Shown here piece by piece: positions 21,718 through 30,065 of a DNA stretch of 64,000 bases. The translations under genes were made by a program, and so were the position numbers. The notes under the pieces were generated by a model. The model did no database searches and was not told where the DNA came from. It was given only the letters and a program-made list of their open reading frames with translations. Position 1 is the first letter of the stretch; every line of letters starts with the position of its first letter. The stretch comes from Stomoxys calcitrans (Eukaryota; Arthropoda; Insecta; Diptera; Muscidae), in the NCBI RefSeq assembly GCF_963082655.1, contig NC_081553.1:185006195-185070194 (forward strand). Reading direction: 5' to 3'.

Positions 21718-22542
21718 TCACATAGTTTTAGAATGCTCGCAGCCCCCTCTTTGTGACCATCTATTATTCGTTGTCCTTTGGGCCTGGTTCTGAAAACTTA
21801 GCTTACATGTTGCTAGAGGCATACCCACAGATTCCAGTTCACCTGGCATGTTTAAGGTAGTTCCTAGTCTCGCAAGCTCCTCCGCTTTATAATTTCCTGG
21901 GATATCTCTGTGGCCCGGCACCCAAAACAGGTGAATTATGAACTGTTTAGCCATCTCGTTGAGAGATCTGCGACAGTCGAGGGTGGTTTTTGTGTTCAGA
22001 AATACGTTCTCCAGGGATTTAATAGCTGCCTGGCTATCTGAGAAGATATTTAGGCCAATCGTCGTTATGACATTATACCTGAGCCATTCCACCACTTCCT
22101 TTATTACAAGGATCTCCGCTTGACGCACACTGCATTGGTCGGGTAACCTTTTCGATATGAACAGTTCTAGTTCTTTAGAGTACACCCCAAAGCCCACATG
22201 GTCGTTTAGTTTGGAACCATCCGTATAGAAGTCTATGTAACTTCTGTTACCAGCGATATCGTAGTTCCAATCGGTTCCATCAGAAATAGTGGTACAGTAC
22301 TTTTTATCAAAAAGCGGCTCAGGCAGAGTGTAATCCACACTGCCTGAAAGATCGGATATTGTATCAAAGATAAAACAGTTTCCGTAGCCGCCACATGACC
22401 AAAGAGAAAGCTCTCTTAACTTCACGGCAGTGGTCGCTGCAATTTGCCTTGTCACAATGTCCAGGGGCATAAGATGTAGCATTAAGTTCACTCCATCAGA
22501 TGGTATCGTCCTCACTCCATCAGATGGTATCGTCCTCGTCAA
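21718..22542 (-). pseudogene. LINE-B RNase H region, open reading frame remnant
   Basis: A 274-aa open stretch within LINE-B. After a short duplicated leader (RTIPSDGV twice, from a 24-bp tandem repeat near 22500) it encodes MPLDIVTRQIAATTAVKLREL, then RNase H with FYTDGSKLNDHVGFGVYSK, RQAEILVIKEVVEWL, FSDSQAAIKSL and HLFWVPGHRDIPGNYKAEELARLG. The four acidic/His positions expected of RNase HI are recognisable: D in YTDGS, E in AEILVI, D in FSDSQ and H in PGHRD. It ends in the GGCEHSKTM segment that precedes the C-terminal knuckle. The domain itself looks well kept, but no complete ORF2 surrounds it. Confidence 0.8.
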
Positions 22543-22555
22543 ACTTTGGATCCTG

Positions 22556-23275
22556 TTAAGTAATAAGCAGTAGGTGGACTTTTAAAGCGTCGTCCACCAG
22601 ACCACAACACCATATAGCATTATAGGTCTTACAACTGCAGTATATACCCCATGCATGTCTAAACCCCAAACTTTTGCCAATAGCTCTCTTGCTCTTTCCA
22701 AAATGTTGGAAAATAAGGGAAAATTGGAAAATAAGAGAATGCTCCCTTAACCTCACGGCAGTGATCGCAGCAATTTGTCTAGCCACAATGTCCAGAGGCA
22801 TAAGATGTAGCATTAAATTCAGTGCATTAGATGGTGTCGTCAGAGCGGATGTGATGCACAGGCAAGCCAAGCTTTGGATATGGTTGAATATTGAACAGTA
22901 GGTGGAGTTTTGAAGCACCGTCCACCAGACCACAACACCATATAGCATTATAGGTCTTGCAACTGCAGTATATACCCAATGCAAGACACGCGGTCTAAAC
23001 CCCCAACTTTCGCCAATGGCTCTCTTGCAGGAGTATATGACAAGAGTTGCCTTTCTTGCCCTTTCCAAAATGCTGGATTTGAAGTTGAGTTTCCTGTCCA
23101 GCAAAACAGTCAGGTATTTTGCGCTTTCTGTGAATGAAACATTCTCTCCTCCCAAGGAGACAGGTGCCACTGTAGGCCACATTTATCTCCTGCCGAAAAT
23201 AACTACTTCTGTTTTATACGGATTTATATCTAGACCACTTTAGGTAGCCCACTTTGCTGTTGCACGAAGAGCCTC
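22556..23275 (-). pseudogene. LINE-B RT thumb region, duplicated and frameshifted
   Basis: Encodes VSLGGENVSFTESAKYL, LDRKLNFKSSILERARKA, SWGFRPRVLHWVYTAVARP and LYGVVVWWT, the region after the RT catalytic core. A second, shorter copy of the VYTAV to VVVWW segment lies at about 22570-22680, next to AT-rich filler (about 22690-22740), so the segment is partly duplicated. The reading frame is interrupted between 23180 and 23275. Confidence 0.75.
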
Positions 23276-23292
23276 TTAAAGTATATCTCTTA

Positions 23293-23625
23293 GGAGGCCA
23301 CCGTGGCGCAAAGAATAGCATGTCTGCCTATAACGCTAAACGCCTGGGTTCGAATCCTGGCGAGACCATCATTAAAAATTCAGCGGTGGTTTTCCCCTCC
23401 TAATGCTGGCAACATTTGTGAGGTACTTTGTCATGTAAAACTTCTCTTTAAAGAGATGTCGCACTGCGGCACGACGTTCGGACTCGGTTATGAAAAGGAG
23501 GGCCCCTTATCATTGAGCATAAACTTGAACTTGAATCGGACTGCACTCATTGATATGTGAGAAGTTTGCCCCTTTTCCTTAGTAGAATGTGCATGGACAA
23601 AATTTGCATTTGCATTTGCTGGGAA
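23293..23625 (+). mobile_element. tRNA-derived SINE, near full length
   Basis: The head resembles a tRNA, with an A box at 23304-23318 (TGGCGCAAAGAATAG) and a canonical B box at 23347-23357 (GGTTCGAATCC). A non-tRNA body follows (CCCTCCTAATGCTGGCAACA, then GTCGCACTGCGGCACG) and a 3' part (TATGTGAGAAGTTTGCCCC). It ends in GCATTTGCATTTGC repeats. It lies opposite in orientation inside the LINE-B RT. Transcription would be by RNA polymerase III, and mobilisation would depend on a partner LINE that I cannot identify. Compared with the 34959 copy it is similar over its whole length. Confidence 0.88.
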
Positions 23626-24495
23626 ACTTTCCCCTAACCGCAATGCCACGTCATCAGCATACGCGACCACTTTTACACCTTTTTCTTCCAGAGACAACAA
23701 TTTATTGTTAATGGCTATATTCCAAGGTAGAGGAGACAGTACACCTCCTTGCGGAGTTCCTCTGCTGACCCATCTTTTTAGATCCACAGATCCCAAGACA
23801 GCCCTAATGCATCTTTTAGTAAGAAAGTTATTAATAAACTTTCTTATGGTAGAGTTGATGCCTAGAAACTTCAACTCCTTCATTATTGAAGTCGGTTTTA
23901 CATTATTAAAATTACCTTCAATGTCAAGAATAGCTACCATTGTATATTCCTTGACAGCGATAGAACCCTTTTTGAAGCCGACTAGGTCGTGAAGGGCTGT
24001 TTCCGTGGATTTGCCTTTACTATATGCATGCTGCTGCCGCGACAGGCGATCTCCGGGGATCTTTGTCCTAAGATTTGTTTCTATCAACCTCTCAAGAGTC
24101 TTCAGCTTAAAGGATGACAGACTAATAGGGCGAAAATCTTTCGCCTTCATGTGGTAAGGTTTTCCTGCTTTCGGAATGGAAATGACCTTCGTGTCCCTCC
24201 ATCCCACGGGTATATATGACATGCTGATACAAGCAGAGTATATCTCACTAAGCCAAGGAACCAGTCTATCAGACACAGCTTGTAATTCAACCGGTGATAA
24301 ATCATCAGGGCCAGGCGACTTAAAGGAGTCGAAACTTCTTATCTTCCAAAGGATTTTCCGCTCAGACACAATTTCCCTAATAGCCTCGGAAGAATGCATA
24401 CCAGTGACAACCTCTTCTGGCACCATACTGTCCGTTGGAGAATTTCCGGTGAAATGTGTATCAACGAGTAGTTCTAGTGTTTTCTCACTAGACAT
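23626..24495 (-). pseudogene. LINE-B reverse transcriptase core
   Basis: An open stretch (to 24495) encoding the RT fingers and palm: KSPGPDDLSPVELQ, GWRDTKVISIPKAGK, DFRPISLSSFKLKTLERL, QQHAYSKGKSTETALHDLV, then AILDIEGNFNNV, TPQGGVLSPLPWN and VVAYADD (complement of 23650-23661). YADD is intact. The first RT motif reads LDIEGNFNN where AFDN is usual, so the phenylalanine-aspartate pair is altered (F kept, D to N). The open frame also runs 138 bases into the SINE (23488-23625) by chance. It is therefore probably not functional. Confidence 0.85.
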
Positions 24496-24515
24496 TGTCC
24501 ATACATTCTCTGACT

Positions 24516-25600
24516 TCAGAATATACTCCCCACCGTAATAGGTCTAGAGATTAGAATCTTCCTTAGCCTAGAGGCCTCAGTTGTATCCTCCACGGAGCAG
24601 CAGAATTCTACCCAGATATTGTTCTGAGCCTTTCTCTGCTCGCCCTTATATTTTCTTAGCTCAGCCTTATAGATGTCCCAAATGTGTGATGCTCTTCTGG
24701 CTTTTGCTCTGTTGAAGAGTTTTCTGCAATCCTTCCTTAGACCAACCAGCTCTGGGGTCCACCATGGCGGTCGGTGTTTGCCCCTTGGCTTGGCACTGGG
24801 GCATGCTGACACAAGCGAGTCATTCAGGGCCTTCGTCATCCACTTGACCACTATGTCTATATCCTTGGTAGTTTCCACTTCCTTTTGTAGCCTAGAAGGA
24901 TTTGTTCTGAGCCTCTCTCAGCTCGCCCTTATATTTTCTTAGCTCAGCGTTATAGATGTTCCAATCGTGTGGTGCTCTTGTGGCTTTCGCTCTGTTGAGG
25001 AGTCTTCTGCAGTAGTTCCTTAGACCAATCAGCTTTGGAGTCCAGCATGGCGGTCGCTGTTTGCTCTTTGGCTTGGCACTAGGACATGCTGACACAAGCG
25101 AGTCATTCAGGGCCTTCGTGATCCGCTTGACCATTATGTCTATATATTGGGTTGCCCAAAAAGTAATTGAAAAATCCGCAATTACTTTTTGGACAACCCA
25201 ATAGTTTCCACTTCCTTTTCTGGTCTAGAAGGATTTGTTCTGAGCCTTTCTAAGCTCCCCCTTATATTTTCTTAGCTCAGCCCTATAGATGTTCCAATCG
25301 TGTGGTGCTCTTGTGACTTTTGCTCTGTTGATGAGTTTTTTGCAATCCTTCCTTAGACCAACCAGCTCTTGGGTCCACCATGGCGGTCGCTGTTTGCCCT
25401 TTGTATCATTCGGGGCCTTCGTGATTCGCTGGACCAGTTTGTCTATATGCTCCGCAGTTGCCACTTTCTTTTCTGGTCTAGAAGGGATAGACGTGCATAA
25501 TTTGTGCCGAAATTTATCCCAATCCGCTTTGCTTCTGTTTAGCCAAGGGACAACTTCTGCAGTATTTACTCCAAGGCTGGAACTGATATAACGATGATCA
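24516..25600 (-). repeat. LINE-B EN-RT linker present in three tandem copies
   Basis: The segment encoding PPWWTPELVGLRKDCRKL, NRAKA, YKAELRKYKGE and AQN occurs at 24516-24878, 24892-25134 and 25225-25490, all on the minus strand. The first unit (highest coordinates) retains the endonuclease end. A single LINE would have one such segment, so two local duplications occurred, one of which was later hit by the mini-MITE. Confidence 0.85.
25147..25201. mobile_element. 55-bp mini-MITE (mariner-type ends only)
   Basis: Almost nothing but two inverted termini: TTGGGTTGCCCAAAAAGTAA on the left and the complement of TTGGGTTGTCCAAAAAGTAA on the right, flanked by TA at 25145-25146 and 25202-25203. The same termini bound the 238-bp element at 60451-60688. 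It sits inside the duplicated LINE-B linker. Confidence 0.88.
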
Positions 25601-25619
25601 GAGAAGCTGTGATCATAAC

Positions 25620-25775
25620 ATTTAACATGGCATAGTACCTCACAAATTTTACCAGCTTTAAGAGGGGATAACCACCGCTGAAAATTATTTCTGATGTTGT
25701 CGCCAGGATTCGAAGTCAGGCGTACAGCGTCATAGACGGGCACGTTAGCCTCTGCCATACATTGACCTCCAGTTA
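25620..25775 (-). mobile_element. SINE fragment (head and centre), minus strand
   Basis: The complement of the SINE head (B box in GCCAGGATTCGAAGTC; GGCAGAGGCTAAC head complement) and centre (CATGGCATAGTACCTCACAA), with internal differences. It joins the endonuclease end of LINE-B at about 25619, so it may have inserted at the 5' truncation point. Confidence 0.7.
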
Positions 25776-25982
25776 CCATATTGTAAACTGGTTTTTCTCG
25801 CTGTGCCTTCCGTCTTATGTAAAAATTAAACGAAATCAATGCAGATGTCTGTTGTAGTCACAATCAGCTTAGTTTTAACCAGTTTTGATAAAATTATGGT
25901 TGCCTGTACGGAGCATATAGGCAGCCCTCTTTCGTTGCACAACCCTATTTGCTCTATTTGAATGCAAGGACCATCATTTGGC
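25776..25982. other. Unassigned spacer
   Basis: No ORF or recognisable repeat between the SINE fragment and the 153-bp-repeat element. Confidence 0.4.
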
Positions 25983-26038
25983 TTTTTATACCCACCACCA
26001 TAGGATGGGGGTATACTAATCTAGTCATTCCGTTTGTA

Positions 26039-26199
26039 TGCAAATGCAAACGGCGTGCCGCAGAGCGATAACTCTTTGGGGAGAAGTTTTTCACAAATGT
26101 CGCCAGCATTAGGAGGGGATGATGGTCCTGCCAGGATTCGAACTCAGTCGTTCAGCGTCATAGGGAGACATGCTAACCTCTGCGCTGCGGTGGGCTCCA
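26039..26199 (-). mobile_element. Short SINE copy with 12-bp target duplication
   Basis: A minus-strand SINE of 161 bp flanked by a perfect duplication ATTCCGTTTGTA at 26027-26038 and 26200-26211. On its own strand it has the A-box head (CACCGCAGCGCAGAGG) and B box (GTTCGAATCC); the middle is internally deleted relative to 34959-35280. The target duplication proves insertion into the leader of the 153-bp-repeat element. Confidence 0.9.
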
Positions 26200-26390
26200 A
26201 TTCCGTTTGTAACACCTCGAAATATTGATCCAGGACCCCATAAAGGACCGTCCGTCTGTCGAAATAACGATTGCGGCATAGAGCTAGCCGCTTGAAATTT
26301 TGCACAGCTACTTTATATTGGTGTAGCTCAATGGGGATTGCAAATGAGCCATATCGGTTCAGATTTGGATATAGCTGCCATATAAACCGA

Positions 26391-27290
26391 TCTCCAGATT
26401 TAACTTCTTGACCCCATAGAAGCCACAACTTTTGTCCGAATTGGCTGATATTTTGCACACAGTACTCTGTTATGACTCCCAACAACGTAGCCATGTATGA
26501 TCCAAATCGGTCTATAACCTGATATAGCTCCCATATAAACCGATCTCCCGATTTGACTTCTTAAGCGCTTAAAAGCCGCAAGTTTTGTTCGATTTGGGTA
26601 AAACTTTGCATGTAGTGTTTTGCTTTGATTTCCAACAACTGTTCCAAGTACGGTCCAAACCGGTCTATAACCTGATGCAGCTCCCATATAAACCGATCTC
26701 CCGATTTGACTTCTTGAGCCCATGGAAGCCACAATTTTTGCCCGATTTGGCTGAAATTTTGCACATGGTGTTCTGTAACGATTTCCACTAGCTGTGCCAA
26801 GTACGGTCCAAATCGGTCTATAACCTGATATAGCTCCCATATAAACCAATCTCCCGATTTGACTTCTTAAGCCCATGGAAGCCACAATTTTTGTCCGATT
26901 TGGCTGAAATTTTGCACATAGTATTCTGTTATGACTCCCAACAACGGGCCCAAATACGATCCAAATCGGTCTATAACCTGATATAGCTTCCATATAAACC
27001 AATCGTCCGATTTGACTTCTTGAGCCCATGAAAGCCGCAATTTTCATCCGATTTGGCTGAAATTTTGCACATAGTATTCTGTTATGACTCTTAACAACGG
27101 AGTCAAGTACGCTCCAAATCGGTCTATAACCTGATATAGCTCCCATATAAACCGACCTTCCGATTTGACTTCTTGAGCCCATGGAAGCCGCGATTTTTAT
27201 CCGATTTGCTGAAATGCTGTTATGACTCTTAACAACTACGCCAAGTACGATCCAATTCGGTCTTTAACTAGATATAGCTCCCATTTTTTG
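26391..27290 (+). repeat. 153-bp tandem repeat, subfamily 1 (about six units)
   Basis: Equivalent boxes (CGATCTCCCGATTTGACTTC) recur at 26541, 26694, 26847, 27000 and 27153, exactly 153 bp apart. Because 153 is divisible by three, a minus-strand frame stays open for 260 codons (26400-27182) with an internal 51-residue repeat. This is a by-product of the period; no known domain is seen. Confidence 0.92.
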
Positions 27291-27353
27291 GCAGAATTCA
27301 TGGTGTTGGGTTTCCAAGATTCGGCCCGGCAGAACTAAGCACGCTTTTACTTG

Positions 27354-28271
27354 TTTTTATGTAAACTTTAGCTCCCAATATCTTGTCTAACACAGTCCAT
27401 GATGCAGGATATATAATATTCGGCTTGGATAAACTAAATCTTCTTTATACCCATCGTCTTTCATTCTTTAGCTGTTTCTCCTGTTTCGGGTTTCAAGGGT
27501 TTATAAATGGCCTTTAATTTAAATAAATCGTGTACAAACATCATTAGCTTCACATTATAACATAAACTAAGAGGCGCAAATGTCTCCAAGTTCCTGTTGA
27601 AGGCTGTTCAGGCTTTTGTGTGGGCCATTATTTTTAGCAGATGACTGCAAAGATCTCCTTCTTAATTTTAAGCAAACTTTGGTACATGAGTGATTACGTG
27701 TGTGTGTGTGTGTGTGAGAGTATGTGGTTGTGTGAGTATTTATACATATAGACGGACTCTCCAATATATCACACGTGTACAACATTTGTTTACTTTCTCT
27801 ATCGACATGCCTAAAAGTCAGTTTGCCGCACACGCACTATGCCAGGAAAAATTTCCAGCTTCCTGTACACTTAACATATCCGGCTGCCGCGGTACTCCTG
27901 GTACTTTGGGTGACCTTGCAATATACACATGTGTTGCAGACAATGTACGTACCACGGGGAGAAAGGCAAGCTGATTGCTTCCTGCTTATCCAAAAATACC
28001 ATAAAAATATTTCACAGGAAATGAAAATATTTAAATAAATTATTTTTGTTTAGCATTCAATGGTCCATAGGTGTGGGTAGTTTCCTGTTGCGGGAATAGG
28101 TGCTAGTTTGAAAGAAAATATGGAAAAAAGCTTTATTACAATAATTAAACAGGAAAGGAAAAACAAAAGTCGGGCGGTGACGACTAACCTACACCTCCCC
28201 ATTATTTTTATTCTGAACCGAATTCAATGGACTTTGGTGGAGGTTTTCAGATGAGTCGTAACTAAGTATTT
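27354..28271. other. Gene-less stretch with (GT)n
   Basis: A GT microsatellite lies at 27699-27716. ORFs at 27567-27833 (-), 27690-27974 (+) and 27775-28038 (+) overlap it and contain simple-sequence peptides. No gene or element is recognised. Confidence 0.5.
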
Positions 28272-28683
28272 GTCTTATCACGCTCCTGTAGAGCTAGTGG
28301 ACTATCCTAGGATTCAAGCCCCATTTCGAGCCTTCTACATAGTGCTCAACATCTGTGAGCTTTCTCAGTACGCTTCTGAATGAGACACTTTCAATTCAGT
28401 TTCCTGTCCAAAATCACACCTAAATATTTGACCTTGTCAGATATCGAAATCGTCTTATGGAGGAAATGTGGTGAGTCAAATTGGCCCACCTTCGTCTTCC
28501 TCGTGAACAGGCATATTTCAATCTTCTCTGGGTTAACATTTAGACCTCTGGGTCTAGCCCAGTCATATGCCATTTGCAAGACCCTTTCGGCCCTTCTGCA
28601 TAGCTGGTTCGGATCCTTACCCCTTAGAAGTGTTATAACATCGTCTGCGTAGCAGACGGGTTCAACTCCCTCCTCAGTCAGAC
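28272..28683 (-). pseudogene. LINE-A fragment: RT catalytic box and thumb
   Basis: A minus-strand open piece encoding LTEEGVEPVCYADDVITLLRG (YADD at the complement of 28641-28652), AYDWARPRGLNVNPEKIEICLF and KYLGVILDRKLN, then decayed sequence to 28272. It matches the LINE-A copy at 29808 but lies in the opposite orientation. It is cut on both sides. Confidence 0.85.
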
Positions 28684-29807
28684 AACACGGAATAACTATG
28701 ACCACCACACAGGCTGAAAGTTTGAGCTTCGACTTGTGTGGTGACCATCGTTACCACGGGAAGCTTAGCTGAAAGCTACCGGGTTTATCCACAGGTTGCG
28801 GATGGAAGAAAGCTCAGTTTTTATGCGGGGTAGCTGAAAATGGGGCCGCGGGCAGTCTGCGATTTTCGAGAGGAGAGTCTCAGTGAGGAGTCAGGTGGCA
28901 CTGGCTCTTAATTAAATGCTGAATGACAATGATACTCGAGATGACAAGGCGATTTATTGGCATCTTAAAATACCCAATGCCCAACATCAGCGTCTGTTCC
29001 CAGGTTAGGGGCGGCTGGGGGGCAAGTGTCGTATATTGGACCAAGCGGCTCTCCACAACGAGGGATACATGTGCAATCCCACAAAACCCATGCGGTTGGG
29101 AAGCTGGGCCAGTAACCCGCCCCCGGAAAACTATGAGAACCACAATGAGAAACAAAGGAATACTAAAAACGGACCCCCCCCCAACCTTGACGACACAAGC
29201 CAACGAAAAAAGGACCATAATTTGCAGATCTATACCTGGAATGTCCGCACTCTCTATAGAGAAGGTGCAGTATACGCGCTGGCGGATGTATTAGAGAAGT
29301 ACAAGGCAGATATAACCGCCTTACAGGAAGTGCAAAGGACTGGGAATGGCTTCACAACATCACCAAAAGAGGCACGAATTTGGCTGTGGATTTGTGGTTA
29401 GTCTGAGACTGAAACTCCTTGTCTCAAACTTTACAGCGGTGGATGAGAGGCTAGCCAGAATCCGCCTTAAAACCAAATTCTTCAACATCACTCTTATTTG
29501 TGCCTCTGCCACGAGGGAAGACAAAGACGAGCAGATATTTTCTACGAGCGTCTAAAGAGAAAATATGACCTCCGTCCCACCTCCATGATATTAAAATCGT
29601 TCTGGGAGATTTTAATGCGAAGCTAGAGAAGGAAGTCATTTTAGGTCCAAAAGTCGGAAAGTTTAGCCTCTGCGAGATAACGTCCGGTAATTGGTTGAGG
29701 CTGATAGATTTCGCCGCGTCAAAAAACATGGTGGTAAATAGCACCAGATTTCAGCATAAAAATATTCACAAAAGCCACATAGCTTTCACCCATGGCTATC
29801 ACCCGAA
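28684..29807 (+). pseudogene. RTE-like LINE fragment: 5' region and endonuclease
   Basis: After a presumed 5' UTR, the region from about 29221 encodes an AP-type endonuclease in three frames: IYTWNVRTLYREGAV, ADITALQEVQRTGNG, a HEFGCGFVVS and DERLARIRLKTKFFNITLIC part, then VLGDFNAKLEKE-like sequence and LIDFAASKNMVVNSTRFQHK. This order is typical of RTE/BovB-type endonucleases; the N of TWNVRT and the E of LQEVQ are the expected active-site residues. Frameshifts near 29350 and 29560 break it. At about 29807 it switches directly into LINE-A. A matching downstream RTE part appears at 63640-64000, but they are not one copy. Confidence 0.75.
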
Positions 29808-30065
29808 GGCGAAGGTGAGCCAATTTAACGCACCACGTTTCCTCAATAAAACGGTTTCGATATCTGGCAAGGTCAAATACTTAGGAGAGATCTTGGATAG
29901 GAAACTTTATTGGAAGTGTCACATTCTGGAGCGTACAGACAAGGCTCACAGATGTTGGGCACTATGTAGACTGGCTGTAGGCTCGAAATGGGGCCTGAAT
30001 CCAAGTATAGTCCTCTGGCTCTACAGCAGCGTGATTAGACCAATACTGACACACGCCTCAGTAGT
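29808..30065 (+). pseudogene. LINE-A fragment, 5' part interrupted by CR1-a
   Basis: Encodes KVSQFNAPRFLNKTVSISGK, KYLGEILDRKLYWKCH, RTDKAHRCWALCRLAVGSKWG and VIRPILTHASVV, then is split at the VWW codons by the CR1-a insertion. The downstream part resumes at about 33238 with WTAMEKNCNIRTIQQVQRT, restoring the same LINE-A order. This is direct evidence of nesting. Confidence 0.88.

Larger units (their letters stand above)
21283..25619 (-). pseudogene. LINE-B, long copy (EN end to 3' tail), rearranged
   Basis: The longest LINE-B copy, read from 25619 down to 21283 on the minus strand. The order is: end of the endonuclease (FSDHRYISSSLG), a linker present three times (24516-25560), RT (23626-24495), the RT thumb and VVVWWT region (22556-23275, internally duplicated), RNase H (21718-22542), a cysteine region, 3' UTR and an (AACCT)n tail at 21283-21301. 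A SINE (23293-23625) interrupts RT and a 55-bp mini-MITE (25147-25201) interrupts the linker. An RNase H domain plus an AP-type endonuclease fits the LOA/Bilbo or I group. Multiple stops and duplications make the copy dead. Confidence 0.87.
25983..27353 (+). mobile_element. Complete 153-bp-repeat element (copy 1)
   Basis: The header TTTTTATACCCACCACCATA (25983) and the terminal part ATTCATGGTGTTGGGTTTCC with GCACGCTTTTACTTG (to 27353) contain an imperfect subterminal inverted repeat (ACCCACCACCAT against ATGGTGTTGGGT). Between them lie a conserved leader (CCGTTTGTAACACCTCGAAA) and about six tandem units of 153 bp. It has no transposase or ORF of its own, so it must be non-autonomous. The layout (subterminal inverted repeats, central tandem repeats) recalls DINE-1/Helentron elements of Drosophila; that class assignment is tentative. 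A SINE interrupts the leader at 26039-26199. Confidence 0.7.

Noticed and set aside
23304..23366. Possible functional tRNA gene
   Set aside because: A and B boxes are present, but no complete cloverleaf is evident and the same head recurs with a SINE body elsewhere, so it is a SINE head.
26400..27182. 260-aa minus-strand ORF with a 51-residue internal repeat (MGSRSQIGRSVYM)
   Set aside because: It follows from the 153-bp period being divisible by three in repeat DNA; no start signal, domain or conservation argument supports a protein.
27567..28038. ORFs of 85-94 aa around the GT microsatellite
   Set aside because: Driven by simple sequence (runs of Thr-His or Val-Cys); no start context or domain.
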